From contig CBFGZI010000117.1 in NCBI GenBank assembly GCA_965653225.1, positions 1-11,885 on the forward strand: a DNA stretch of 11,885 nt, written 5' to 3'. The notes under the pieces are model-generated. The model was not told the DNA's origin and did no database searches. It saw only the letters and a list, made by a program, of their open reading frames with translations. The position numbers and the translations under genes were made by a program. Shown here in pieces: positions 1 through 8,305 of this stretch. The stretch's first letter is position 1, and each line of letters opens with the position of its first letter. The stretch is from JALZDI01 sp965653225. Lineage in GTDB: Bacteria; Actinomycetota; Actinomycetes; Propionibacteriales; Nocardioidaceae.

Positions 1-5
1 GCCGC

Positions 6-2555
6 TCACCGGGGCGCCCCCACCGGGATGCTGCCGCCGGCGAGCATCGTGGAGCCGGGGTCCGGGCGGACCTGGTCACGCTCGGTCACCCAGGTGATGC
101 TCGGGTCCTCGCTGCCCGGGGCGTTGACGAAGGACACGAACCGCTGCAGCGCCTCGGGGCTCTCCAGCGTCGCCCGCCACTCGTCCTCGTAGGTGGCCAC
201 GTGCCGGGCCATGTCGGCCTCGAGGTCGGCGGCGATGCCGAGCGAGTCGTGCACCACGACGTCGCGGACGTGGTCAAGCCCGCCGTCGAGCGACTCGATC
301 CAGGCGGCGGTGCGCTGCAGCCGGTCGGCGGTGCGGATGTAGTACATGAGGAAGCGGTCGACGTAGGCCACGAGCGTCTCGGTGTCGAGGTCGGTGGCCA
401 GCTCCACGGCGTGCCGGGGCGTGAACCCGCCGTTGCCGCCGACGTAGAGGTTCCAGCCGCTCTCGGTCGCGATCACGCCGACGTCCTTGCTTCGTGCCTC
501 CGCGCACTCGCGCGCACAGCCGGAGACCCCGGCCTTGATCTTGTGCGGAGCGCGCAGCCCGCGGTAGCGAAGCTCCAGGTCGATGGCGAGCGCGACCGAG
601 TCCTGAACGCCGTAGCGGCACCAGGTGCTGCCCACGCACGACTTCACCGTGCGCACCGCCTTGCCGTAGGCGTGCCCGGACTCGAAGCCGGCGTCGACCA
701 GCCGGCGCCAGATGGCGGGCAGCTGCTCGACCCGGGCGCCGAGCAGGTCGATGCGCTGTCCCCCGGTGATCTTGGTGTAGAGGCCGAAGTCCTTGGCGAC
801 CTCGCCGATCACGATCAGCCGGTCCGGGGTGATCTCGCCGCCGGGCACGCGCGGCACGACCGAGTAGGTGCCGTTGCGCTGCAGGTTGGCCAGGAAGGCG
901 TCGTTGGTGTCCTGCAGCGCCACGGTGTCGTTGTCGAGCACGTAGCCGTTGGTCTGGCTGGCCAGGATCGAGGCGACCGCGGGCTTGCAGACGTCGCATC
1001 CGCGGCCGCGGCCGTGCGTGCGCACCAGCTCGCTGAACGTGGGGATCCGCTGCACGCGGATGAGGTCGAACAGCTCCTGCCGGGACAGGTCGAAGTGCTC
1101 GCAGATGCCGTTGCTCACCGCGACTCCGGCGGCGGCGAGCTCCGCGCCCAGAAGCTGCTTCACCGTGGGGACGCAGCTGCCGCACACGGTGCCGGCGCTG
1201 GTGCAGCTCTTCACGCAGGCCAGGTCCCGGCAGCCCTGATCGCGGATCGTCGTGCAGATGGTGCCGCGGGCGACGTTGCGGCAGCTGCACACCACCGCAT
1301 CGTGGGGAAGGGTCGCCGGACCGGCACCGTCGGCCGCCGGCACGAGCAGCGACTCCACGTTGTCCGGCAGGGCCGCCCCGCTGGTGGCCAGCGGGCGCAG
1401 CGTGCCATACGCCGAGGCGTCGCCGACCAGGATGCCGCCGAGCAGCCGGGTGCCCTCGGCGTCGACGACGAGCTTCTTGTACACGCCCGCCACGGCGTCG
1501 GAGAACACCAGGTCGAGGGTGTCGCCCGCGGCGCCGAACGCGTCGCCGAAGCTGGCCACGTCGACACCGAGGAGCTTGAGCTTGGTGGACATGTCGGCGC
1601 CGGTGAACCTCGTCGTCCGCGAGCCGAGGAGGTCGTCGACGACGGTCTCGGCCATCGCGTAGCCGGGTGCGACCAGCCCGTACAGCCTCCCGCCGGGTGC
1701 GGCGCACTCTCCGGCCGCGTAGACGTGCGGGTCCGACGTCCGGCAACTCTCGTCGACGACGACACCGCCGCGCTCGCCGACATCCAGACCGCAGTCGCGC
1801 GCCAGCAGGTCGTGGGCGCGGATTCCGGCGGAGAACACGACGACCTCGGCGTCGATGTGCTCGTCGCCGGCAAGCCGCACGGAGCTGACCCGGCCGTGTG
1901 AGTCGGACTCGATCGCCTCGGTGGCGGCGCCGCAGTGCACCCGCACGCCCAGCGCCTCGATGTGCCGGGCGAGCACCGCCCCGCCGGCGTCGTCGACCTG
2001 CAGCGGCATCAGCCGCGGGGCCATCTCCACGACGTGCGTGCGCAGGCCCAGCCGCAGTAGCGCGTTGGCCGCCTCCAGCCCCAGCAGCCCACCACCGATG
2101 ACCACGCCGGTGCCGGCGTCCTCGGCGGCGGCACCGATCGACTCCAGGTCGTCGATGGTGCGGTACACGAAGCATCCGGTCGCGTCGTGACCGGGGACCG
2201 GCGGCACGAAGGGCACGGAGCCGGTGGCCAGGACGAGCGCGTCGTAGGGCTGCTTCTCCCCGGCGGCGGTGGTCACCCGGCGGTTCTCGCGGTCGATGCG
2301 GGCCACCGGGCTTCCCAGCCGGAGCCGCACGTGCGGGTGGTCGTAGTCGCCGTTGGGGAGCAGGCTGAGCGCGGTGTCGTCGCGGCTGTCGAACCACGAC
2401 GACAGCCCGACGCGGTCGTACGCCGGGCGTGTCTCCGCACCGAGCACGACGACGTCCCACATGTCGGTGAGCCCACGCTCGACCGCAGTGCTGACCAGGT
2501 GGTGGCCGACCATGCCGTGACCCACGACCACGAGGGTTCTGCGCGGCTGGCTCAT
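6..2555 (-). CDS. nirB: NirB, assimilatory nitrite reductase [NAD(P)H] large subunit
   Basis: This 849-residue cytoplasmic enzyme reduces nitrite to ammonium with electrons from NAD(P)H through FAD, Fe-S centres and siroheme. The N-terminal pyridine nucleotide-disulphide oxidoreductase domain (about 1-310) has an FAD motif GHGMVG at 12-17 and a second dinucleotide motif (VVIGGGLLGLEAA) near 150. A BFD-like [2Fe-2S] domain carries C423, C425, C458 and C461, followed by a second BFD-like stretch near 500-535. The C-terminal half holds the nitrite/sulphite reductase ferredoxin-like and 4Fe-4S/siroheme domains, with C640-X5-C646 and C680-X3-C684. The length is normal for NirB and the gene is complete. 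The ATG is preceded by GAAGGGAG, which overlaps the stop codon of the upstream gene (11-nt gap). It is the last gene of the nitrate operon within the window; a nirD would follow beyond the left edge and cannot be seen. Confidence 0.97.
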   Translation of the reverse strand: MSQPRRTLVVVGHGMVGHHLVSTAVERGLTDMWDVVVLGAETRPAYDRVGLSSWFDSRDDTALSLLPNGDYDHPHVRLRLGSPVARIDRENRRVTTAAGEKQPYDALVLATGSVPFVPPVPGHDATGCFVYRTIDDLESIGAAAEDAGTGVVIGGGLLGLEAANALLRLGLRTHVVEMAPRLMPLQVDDAGGAVLARHIEALGVRVHCGAATEAIESDSHGRVSSVRLAGDEHIDAEVVVFSAGIRAHDLLARDCGLDVGERGGVVVDESCRTSDPHVYAAGECAAPGGRLYGLVAPGYAMAETVVDDLLGSRTTRFTGADMSTKLKLLGVDVASFGDAFGAAGDTLDLVFSDAVAGVYKKLVVDAEGTRLLGGILVGDASAYGTLRPLATSGAALPDNVESLLVPAADGAGPATLPHDAVVCSCRNVARGTICTTIRDQGCRDLACVKSCTSAGTVCGSCVPTVKQLLGAELAAAGVAVSNGICEHFDLSRQELFDLIRVQRIPTFSELVRTHGRGRGCDVCKPAVASILASQTNGYVLDNDTVALQDTNDAFLANLQRNGTYSVVPRVPGGEITPDRLIVIGEVAKDFGLYTKITGGQRIDLLGARVEQLPAIWRRLVDAGFESGHAYGKAVRTVKSCVGSTWCRYGVQDSVALAIDLELRYRGLRAPHKIKAGVSGCARECAEARSKDVGVIATESGWNLYVGGNGGFTPRHAVELATDLDTETLVAYVDRFLMYYIRTADRLQRTAAWIESLDGGLDHVRDVVVHDSLGIAADLEADMARHVATYEDEWRATLESPEALQRFVSFVNAPGSEDPSITWVTERDQVRPDPGSTMLAGGSIPVGAPR

Positions 2556-2560
2556 CGGGA

Positions 2561-2568
2561 CTCCCTTC
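2561..2568 (-). promoter_or_regulatory. Ribosome binding site of nirB
   Basis: GAAGGGAG lies five bases before the nirB ATG and overlaps the TGA stop of the upstream reductase gene (2567-2569). It fixes the start and suggests that the two genes are translationally coupled. Confidence 0.75.
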
Positions 2569-4006
2569 AGCGTTGCCCGGACGCTACGGGCGTCGGGTTT
2601 CGATGTTGTTTCGCCGTGTCACGCGTACGAAAAACCTCCATCACGGAGTCGCGACATCCGCCACATCCGGTGCCGGCGCGTGTCGTGGTGACGACATCGT
2701 CGAGGTCCGTGGAGGCGCGGATGCGGCCGGCGGATACCCCCGCGCAGGCACAGATCTCGGCGTCGTCAGGTGTGACCACCGGGCCGGATGTGCGGTCGCC
2801 GTACAACAGCCATCCGGCCTCGGCGGGGCCGATGACCCGCGCGCGGTCGTAGTGCTGCGTGATCGCGCCGACGCGGGCGAGGTCGCCGACCAGGACGCCC
2901 GCGCGCACCACTCCGTCTCGCAGCACGAGCTTGCGGTAGGCGCCCTGCAGCGGGTTCGTCATCTCGACGGCATCGCCCGCCGCGTGCTCGGGGTCGCCGA
3001 GGACGGCGACGTCGAGGCCGTTGGCGCGCAGCCTCGCGACCACGCGCGAGCCGTCGTAGCGGACGTCCTCGCCGGTGAGCGCTCGCGCGAGCAGGACCGC
3101 CTGCTCCCAGGCGGGGCCGACGAACCCGTGCACCCGTCCGCGGTGCTCCGCGCAGTCACCGATGGCGTGCACGCGCTCGTCGTCGACCGATGTCAGCCGG
3201 TCGTCGACGACCACGCCGCGGTGCACCATCAGTCCGGACCGCTGTGCGAGCTTGCTGGCCGGGCGGCTGCCGCAGGCGAGCACCAGCAGGTCGGTGGAGA
3301 GCACGTAGCCGTTGTCGAGGCGCAGGCCGGCATCGGAGAACCCCACCGCACGAGCACCGGTGTAGACCGCTGTGCCGAGCCCGCGTACCCGGCGCTTGAG
3401 GACGCGTGCCGCGGGGTCGCCGAGCTGGGTGTGCATCAGGTGCAGACCCACCTCGACCACCTCGACGGCCAGACCGCGCGCCGACAGCGCGCGAGCGACC
3501 TGCAGGCCGAGCAGTCCGCCGCCGACGACCACCGCCCGGCGTGCCGCGGCGGCACGGCGCCGCAGGCGGTGGCAGTCGTCGAGCGAGCGGAAGGCGTGTA
3601 CGTCCTGGTGCAGGCCGTCCGGTGTCACCACACCGCGGATCGGCGGGATCAGCGGGCGTGACCCGGTGGCCAGCACCAGCCGGTCGTAGCCCAGCACCGA
3701 GCCGTCGTCGAGCCGCAGCGTGCGGCTCGCCCGGTCCAGCTCGAGGGCCCTACGTCCGCTGGCCAGGCGCACGCCGTGGTCGGCGTACCACCGCGTGTCC
3801 CGCAGCCGCACGTCGTCGTCCTGGTGGGTTCCCTCCACCACCGCCGACAGCAGGATCCGGTTGTAGCCGGGGTGCGGCTCATCGCCGACGACGGTGATGT
3901 CGTAGCCGGCGCCCGCCCGCACCAGCTCCTCGACCAGCCGGGTGGCGGCCATCCCGTGGCCGACCACGACCAACCGCTCCCGGTTGCTGCCCGAGCGTCG
4001 CGTCAT
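2567..4006 (-). CDS. nasB: NasB-type FAD/[2Fe-2S] electron-transfer subunit of assimilatory nitrate reductase
   Basis: This 479-residue FAD-dependent oxidoreductase resembles the N-terminal half of NirB but lacks the siroheme domain. The FAD motif GHGMAA is near residues 14-19, a second nucleotide-binding motif (VVVGGGLLGLQVA) is near 170, and a C-terminal BFD-like [2Fe-2S] domain carries C419, C421, C448 and C451. In Bacillus subtilis, NasB of this layout passes electrons from NADH to the molybdenum subunit NasC, and the position directly after that subunit supports the same job here. The ATG at 4006 is chosen because it overlaps the upstream stop (ATGA, 4 nt), has AGGTGG seven bases upstream, and opens right before the first FAD strand; a longer in-frame start at 4057 would only add residues inside the upstream gene. 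The alternative is a generic NirB-like rubredoxin or ferredoxin reductase; the exact partner is inferred from context. Confidence 0.9.
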   Translation of the reverse strand: MTRRSGSNRERLVVVGHGMAATRLVEELVRAGAGYDITVVGDEPHPGYNRILLSAVVEGTHQDDDVRLRDTRWYADHGVRLASGRRALELDRASRTLRLDDGSVLGYDRLVLATGSRPLIPPIRGVVTPDGLHQDVHAFRSLDDCHRLRRRAAAARRAVVVGGGLLGLQVARALSARGLAVEVVEVGLHLMHTQLGDPAARVLKRRVRGLGTAVYTGARAVGFSDAGLRLDNGYVLSTDLLVLACGSRPASKLAQRSGLMVHRGVVVDDRLTSVDDERVHAIGDCAEHRGRVHGFVGPAWEQAVLLARALTGEDVRYDGSRVVARLRANGLDVAVLGDPEHAAGDAVEMTNPLQGAYRKLVLRDGVVRAGVLVGDLARVGAITQHYDRARVIGPAEAGWLLYGDRTSGPVVTPDDAEICACAGVSAGRIRASTDLDDVVTTTRAGTGCGGCRDSVMEVFRTRDTAKQHRNPTPVASGQR

Positions 4007-6063
4007 GCCGCCACCACCTGGGCGGCGCACACCTTGAACTCCGGCATCCGCGACCACGGGTCGAGGGCATCGTTGGTGAGCAGGTTGGCGCCAACCCAGT
4101 GGAACGGCATGAACACCGTGTCCGGACGGATGCCCGGGCTCAGCCTCGCCCGCACGACGACGGAGCCCCGCCTGGTGCCGACCCGCAGCGGCGCCCCGTC
4201 GGTGACATCCAGACCGTGCGCGACCGCCGGGTGGATCTCCACGAACGGGCCAGGCTCGGCGGCGTCGAGCTCGCGCACCCGGCGGGTCTGCGCCCCGCTC
4301 TGGTACTGCGCGAGCACCCGTCCGGTGGTGAGGTGGAACGGGAAGTCCGGGCTCGGCTGCTCAGCCGCGCCGGCCGGCTCTACGGCGTGGAAGCGGGCGC
4401 GTCCGTCGGGCGTGGCGAACCGGTCGAGGAACATCCGTCGGGTTCCGGGGTGGTCGGCGGTCGGGCACGGCCAGAAGACGCCGTGCTCGGCGCTGATCCG
4501 CGGGTAGTCGATGCCCGCGTAGTCGGCCGGGCCGCCGGCGCTCGCCCGCCGCAGCTCGGCGAACACGCGTTCCGGGTCGCGGTCGAACCGTCCCGGCGAC
4601 CGCAGGCTCTCGGCCAGGTCGGCCAGCACGTCGAGATCGGAGCGGACCCCGGCCGGCGGGTCGACCGCCTTGCGCCGCAGGATCACCCGGCCCTCGACGT
4701 TGGTCAGGGTGCCGGTCTCCTCCGCCCACTGCGTGACCGGCAGGACCACGTCGGCGCGGGCCGCGGTCTCCGACAGCACCACGTCCGCCACGCACAGGAG
4801 GTCGAGCGCATCGAGGCGCTCCCCCACCCAGGTCGCGTTCGGCGCGGACACCACCGGGTTGGAGCCGAACACCAGCAGCGTTCGCACGCCGCCGTCGGCC
4901 CCGAGACCGCCGAGCATCTCGTACGCCGAGCGGCCGGCGGCCGGGATGCTGTCCGGGTCCACCCCCCAGACCGCCGCGACATGGTCGCGCGCGGGTTTGT
5001 CGTCGATTCGGCGATAACCGGGCAGTTGGTCGGCCTTCTGCCCGTGCTCGCGCCCTCCCTGGCCGTTGCCCTGGCCGGTGATGCAGCCGTAGCCGGAGAA
5101 GGGCCGCCCGCAGTGCCCTGCCGCCAGCGCGGCGTTGACCCATGACAGCACGGTGTCGGTGCCGCTGGCGTGCTGCTCGGCGCCGCGGGCGGTCAGCACC
5201 ATGGCCCGGCGGGCCTGCCCGAGAAGCCGGGCGGCCGCGCGGACGTCGTCGGCAGGCACGCCGGTGACGCGCTCGACCCGCTCGGGCCAGTACCCCGTGA
5301 CCAGGCGTCGCAGGTCGTCGAAGCCGGTGGTCCGCTCGGCGACGTACGCCTCGTCGACCAGGCCCTCCGCCACCAGCACGTGCACGAGTCCGTGCGCCAG
5401 CGTCATGTCGGTTCCGGGCACCGGCTGCAGGTGCAGGTCGGCGCTCTCGGCCGTCGCGGTGCGACGCGGGTCGACCACCACCAACCGCCCACCCCGGTCC
5501 TGCAGTGCGGACACGTGCCGCATCGCCGGCGGCATCGTGGCGGCGATGTTGCTGCCGACCAGGACGAGCACGTCGGTCTGCTCGACATCGGCCAGCGGGA
5601 AGGGCAGGCCACGGTCGAGCCCGAACGCGCGCTGGCCCGCGGTGGCCGCCGACGACATGCACCAGCGCCCGTTGTAGTCGATCGCCGAGGTGCGCAGCGC
5701 CACCCGGGCGAACTTGCCGAGCGCGTACGCCTTCTCGTTGGTGAGGCCACCGCCGCCGAACACACCCACCGCGTCGCGCCCGTGGCGGCGCTGCGTCTCC
5801 TCGACCGCCCGGGCCACCCGCCCCAGCGCATCCTCCCACGTCGTTGCGGCCAGCTCGCCGGTGACGCGGTCCCGCACCAGCGGGGAGGTGAGACGCTCGC
5901 GGTGCCCGAGCAGGTCGACGCTGCTCCACCCCTTGCGGCACAGGGCACCGGCAGTGGTCGGGAACTCCGGCCACGGGTGCACGCTGGTCTCCCGGTGCCT
6001 GCGCTGCAGCCGCATGCCGCACTGCAGCGAGCAGTACGGGCAGTGGGTGTCGGTCGTGGTCAT
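4003..6063 (-). CDS. nasC: Assimilatory nitrate reductase, molybdenum catalytic subunit (NasC/NarB type)
   Basis: This 686-residue molybdopterin oxidoreductase is predicted to reduce nitrate to nitrite in the cytoplasm. The N-terminal [4Fe-4S] motif is C8-X2-C11-X3-C15-X26-C42, followed by RKGW, as in Nas/Nap enzymes. NGRWC at 131-135 supplies the expected cysteine ligand to molybdenum (C135). The central molybdopterin domain includes the GYGCITGQGNGQGGREHGQK-type cofactor segment, and a dinucleotide-binding domain occupies about 565-680. No Tat signal is visible, which fits an assimilatory rather than periplasmic enzyme. There is no C-terminal BFD domain; that function sits in the separate gene downstream. 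The ATG lies 7 nt after the transporter stop without a strong ribosome binding site, so coupled translation is likely. Naming conventions differ (nasA, nasC, narB). Confidence 0.95.
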   Translation of the reverse strand: MTTTDTHCPYCSLQCGMRLQRRHRETSVHPWPEFPTTAGALCRKGWSSVDLLGHRERLTSPLVRDRVTGELAATTWEDALGRVARAVEETQRRHGRDAVGVFGGGGLTNEKAYALGKFARVALRTSAIDYNGRWCMSSAATAGQRAFGLDRGLPFPLADVEQTDVLVLVGSNIAATMPPAMRHVSALQDRGGRLVVVDPRRTATAESADLHLQPVPGTDMTLAHGLVHVLVAEGLVDEAYVAERTTGFDDLRRLVTGYWPERVERVTGVPADDVRAAARLLGQARRAMVLTARGAEQHASGTDTVLSWVNAALAAGHCGRPFSGYGCITGQGNGQGGREHGQKADQLPGYRRIDDKPARDHVAAVWGVDPDSIPAAGRSAYEMLGGLGADGGVRTLLVFGSNPVVSAPNATWVGERLDALDLLCVADVVLSETAARADVVLPVTQWAEETGTLTNVEGRVILRRKAVDPPAGVRSDLDVLADLAESLRSPGRFDRDPERVFAELRRASAGGPADYAGIDYPRISAEHGVFWPCPTADHPGTRRMFLDRFATPDGRARFHAVEPAGAAEQPSPDFPFHLTTGRVLAQYQSGAQTRRVRELDAAEPGPFVEIHPAVAHGLDVTDGAPLRVGTRRGSVVVRARLSPGIRPDTVFMPFHWVGANLLTNDALDPWSRMPEFKVCAAQVVAA

Positions 6064-6070
6064 CCGCGGC

Positions 6071-7444
6071 TCACACCGACGCGTGCGCCAGGCTGGGCAC
6101 CTGGGACACCAGCAGCGAGCGGCGCAGGTAGCACCACCACGTCAGCGCCACGCAGCCGGCGTAGAACACCAGGAAGCCGACCAGGGCGGGGACGATGCTG
6201 CCGCTCGCAGCCGTGGACATCCCGAACGCACGCTGGATGAGGAACCCGCCGTAGGCGCCGACCGCGGAGATGATCCCGATCGCCGCGGCGCTGTTGCGGC
6301 GGGCAGTCGCCATGGCGTCCTCGTCGTCGGCGCCGCACCCCAGGGCGCGCTCCCGGAAGATCGCCGGGATCATCCGGTACGTCGAGCCGTTGCCGATGCC
6401 GCTGAGCACGAACAGCGTCATGAACGCGAGCAGGAACGGCCAGAACCGGTGCGCCTGCAGCGACCAGATCACCGCGACGACGCCGATTCCGAGGCCGGCG
6501 AACGTCCACGCCGTCACCCGGGCGCCCCCGATGCGGTCCGACAGGCGTCCGCCGACGGGACGGAAGAGCGAGCCCACCAGCGCGCCCAGGAACGCGTACT
6601 GCGTCCCGTACACCTCCGGGAACTGGGTCTGGATCAGCAGCGGCAGCGCGCCGGAGTAGCCGATGAACGAGCCGAAGGTGCCGATGTAGAGCAGCGACAT
6701 CACCCAGGTCTGGCGGTCACGCGCAACACCGACCTGGTCCCGGAAGCTCGAGCGGGTGCCGGCCAGGTTGTCCATGAACATCCACGCGCAGGCCGCAGCG
6801 AGCAGCGCGAGGCCGGCCCACACGACGGCCGGGCTGGTGAGGTGCACACCGCCGGAACCCGGCCCGACGATGGCGACACCGACCAGCACCGGCACCAGCA
6901 GCTGCACCGTGGCCACGCCGATGTTGCCGCCCGCGGCGTTCAGGCCGAGCGCGTACCCCTTCTCCCGGTCGGGGTAGAAGAAGCTGATGTTGGCCATGCT
7001 GGAGGCGAAGTTGCCGCCGCCGAGACCGGCCGCGGCCGCAGCCACCATGAACATCCAGAACGGCGTGTCCGGCGAGCTCACGCAGTAGGCCATCAGCCCC
7101 AGCGGCACCAGCAACAGCAGCGCGCTGACCACGGTCCAGTTGCGCCCGCCGAAGCGCGGCACGGCGAACGTGTAGGGGAACCGCACGGTCGCGCCGACAA
7201 GGCTCGCCACGGCCAGCAGCCAGAACAGCTGGTCCTCGCTGAAGTCGAAGCCGGCCTGCGGCAGGAACACGACCATCGCGCTCCACAGCAGCCACACCGA
7301 GAACCCGATGTGCTCGGCCAGGATCGAGAAGCACAGGTTGCGGCGGGCGATGCTCCTGCCACTGCGCTCCCAGAACGCGGGGTCCTCGGGCTCCCAGTGC
7401 TCGATCCATCGGGGACGCGACGAGGGTGTCGGTGTGACGGTCAC
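6071..7444 (-). CDS. narK: NarK/NasA-type nitrate/nitrite transporter (MFS, NNP family)
   Basis: This 457-residue integral membrane protein of the nitrate/nitrite porter family should import nitrate for the reductases encoded downstream. It shows about 12 hydrophobic segments, the first near residues 40-62. Family signatures are the Gly-rich nitrate motif GLGGGNFASSMANISFFYP followed by NAAGGNIG in the middle, and SGIGNGSTYRMIP near the C-terminus. Arginines that probably bind substrate are R88 in the second helix (ATVRFPY) and R295 (FRPVGGRLSD). The GTG at 7444 is preferred over the longer in-frame ATG at 7507, because AGGAAGGA sits eight bases upstream of the GTG and the longer start would run into the putative GlnR box. 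It is the first gene of the operon and leaves a 7-nt gap before the nitrate reductase. Transport of nitrite as well, or export, cannot be decided from sequence. Confidence 0.94.
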   Translation of the reverse strand: MTVTPTPSSRPRWIEHWEPEDPAFWERSGRSIARRNLCFSILAEHIGFSVWLLWSAMVVFLPQAGFDFSEDQLFWLLAVASLVGATVRFPYTFAVPRFGGRNWTVVSALLLLVPLGLMAYCVSSPDTPFWMFMVAAAAAGLGGGNFASSMANISFFYPDREKGYALGLNAAGGNIGVATVQLLVPVLVGVAIVGPGSGGVHLTSPAVVWAGLALLAAACAWMFMDNLAGTRSSFRDQVGVARDRQTWVMSLLYIGTFGSFIGYSGALPLLIQTQFPEVYGTQYAFLGALVGSLFRPVGGRLSDRIGGARVTAWTFAGLGIGVVAVIWSLQAHRFWPFLLAFMTLFVLSGIGNGSTYRMIPAIFRERALGCGADDEDAMATARRNSAAAIGIISAVGAYGGFLIQRAFGMSTAASGSIVPALVGFLVFYAGCVALTWWCYLRRSLLVSQVPSLAHASV

Positions 7445-7452
7445 GCTGGATG

Positions 7453-7460
7453 TCCTTCCT
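7453..7460 (-). promoter_or_regulatory. Ribosome binding site deciding the GTG start of the transporter
   Basis: AGGAAGGA lies eight bases upstream of GTG 7444. No comparable site precedes the longer ATG start at 7507, so this site sets the N-terminus. Confidence 0.7.
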
Positions 7461-7495
7461 GGTCGTCTCCAGGCCAAGGAAGGTAGGAAGCTGAA

Positions 7496-7555
7496 GTTTC
7501 GGATCATGCGCCATCGCGTGAGCGTGATGAAACATTTCCCTCACACGCCGAGAGC
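7496..7555 (-). promoter_or_regulatory. Putative GlnR-type nitrogen-control operator of the nitrate operon
   Basis: Pentamers recur with exactly six bases between them. On the plus strand they are GTTTC (7496), TGCGC (7507), GTGAG (7518), GAAAC (7529), CTCAC (7540) and AGAGC (7551). Actinobacterial GlnR boxes follow GTnAC-n6-GaAAC in the same 11-bp phase. Here GAAAC is exact, GTGAG and CTCAC are partial matches that also form an inverted repeat, and AC-n9-AC occurs at 7532-7544. The box ends about 50 nt upstream of the transporter start, a suitable place for activation under nitrogen limitation. No convincing -10/-35 pair was found for the operon, so the promoter position is not assigned. Regulator identity is inferred from the spacing and from known GlnR control of such operons. 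Confidence 0.5.
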
Positions 7556-7723
7556 ACGACCGTGAGATCGGCCAGCCGGCCCACGAACCCGTCGCGCGTG
7601 TCGATGACGAGACTCGACCCCGACCCGACCACGGAGACACGTCGGCTAGATCCGAAGCCAACCCAATAGGGGATGTGCGCACCTCTCACGAGGAAGGCCC
7701 GCGGCATAGTGCCGTCAGTGCAC

Positions 7724-7752
7724 TTCACCTGACATGGCCGGGATGCGATAAT
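7724..7752 (+). promoter_or_regulatory. Candidate sigma-70-type promoter
   Basis: TTCACC (7724-7729) and GATAAT (7747-7752) are separated by 17 nt, close to the TTGACA/TATAAT pattern and distinctly AT-richer than the surroundings. The predicted start of transcription would lie a little upstream of a possible small gene at 7777. There is no other support for it. Confidence 0.35.
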
Positions 7753-7776
7753 CGGGCCGGAGAAAGGCACCCGCCG

Positions 7777-7998
7777 ATGACGCCCTCCATGCTCGCCGTC
7801 GCAGCTCTGCTCGCCGTCGCAACTCTGCTCGACGGCGACGAGCCCCGGGAACCAGCGACCAAGCCGAGCCGACCGAGCCCGATCGCTGAGGGCATGGACA
7901 CCCACGTCATGATCCGTTCGCTCGCCGAGCAGCTGGTGAGCGAGGCCAACACGGTCCTTCGGGAACGCGATGTTGGGATCAGCCTGGTCGACAGCTGA
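7777..7998 (+). CDS. Possible small protein of unknown function (73 aa)
   Basis: I do not recognise this product. The ATG is preceded by GGAGAAAGG (nine bases from its end to the start) and by a candidate promoter. The first part is a short hydrophobic stretch (MTPSMLAVAALLAVATLLDG) created by an 18-bp tandem duplication, followed by a Pro-rich linker and a predicted helix (HVMIRSLAEQLVSEANTVLR) near residues 42-63, ending in ISLVDS. The hydrophobic stretch is too short to be a confident membrane segment or signal peptide. The abrupt end straight after the helix could mean truncation: the same frame stays open after the stop until 8281. It may be a genuine small protein, a truncated remnant, or noncoding. 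Confidence 0.35.
   Translation: MTPSMLAVAALLAVATLLDGDEPREPATKPSRPSPIAEGMDTHVMIRSLAEQLVSEANTVLRERDVGISLVDS
7792..7827 (+). repeat. 18-bp tandem duplication
   Basis: CTCGCCGTCGCAGCTCTG (7792-7809) is followed at once by CTCGCCGTCGCAACTCTG (7810-7827), with one mismatch. It encodes the repeated LAVAAL/LAVATL of the possible small protein and keeps its frame. Confidence 0.85.
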
Positions 7999-8305
7999 TC
8001 ATCGACTTGCGATGTTGAACTGGCGGGTGTGGCTGTCGACCTGCCACGCGCCGGGCGACGGCGCACTTGCCGGTGTGCCAACGCCGTCGGTGCGATCGGG
8101 CGTCGCTCGGGCTCCGACCGTGGCTATTATTCAGCCGTACATGGCGGTCGAGAGGCCTGCATCGACCTTAGAGCCTCGGCCAGTCCGCGACGAATGCTTG
8201 GGTCTCGATGGAACTGCATTAGCGTGACCGAGGCGGTCCAACGACTGGTCGGGGGCGGGACGGTCAACCTCAACCGCGAGTGATTCGCGCACCTCGGGAG
8301 GCGCT
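7999..8305. other. Intergenic stretch with no recognisable gene
   Basis: About 300 bases separate the possible small protein from the heptad-repeat gene. One plus-strand frame continues open from the small gene's stop to a TGA at 8281-8283, but it has no start with a ribosome binding site and reads as unfamiliar Arg-rich sequence. An AT-rich TATTAT at 8125-8130 resembles a -10 hexamer but has no matching -35. I see no RNA gene or mobile element here. Confidence 0.5.

Noticed and set aside
201..1901. Long plus-strand open frame (566 codons) antisense to nirB
   Set aside because: It is a high-GC shadow frame; the minus strand carries a complete NirB with all its cofactor motifs, and the antisense product has no recognisable domain.
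274..2460. Second long minus-strand frame inside nirB
   Set aside because: Arg/Pro/Ala-rich low-complexity product in an alternative frame of nirB, typical of GC-rich coding DNA.
7504..7905. Minus-strand frame of 133 codons upstream of the transporter
   Set aside because: It overlaps the putative operator and the small plus-strand gene, has no ribosome binding site, and contains the 18-bp duplication only as antisense. A short part (VVGSGSSLVIDTRDGFVGRL) looks protein-like but is not enough.
8125..8130. TATTAT as a promoter for the heptad-repeat gene
   Set aside because: There is no -35-like hexamer at a usable distance, and it is about 175 bases from the start codon.
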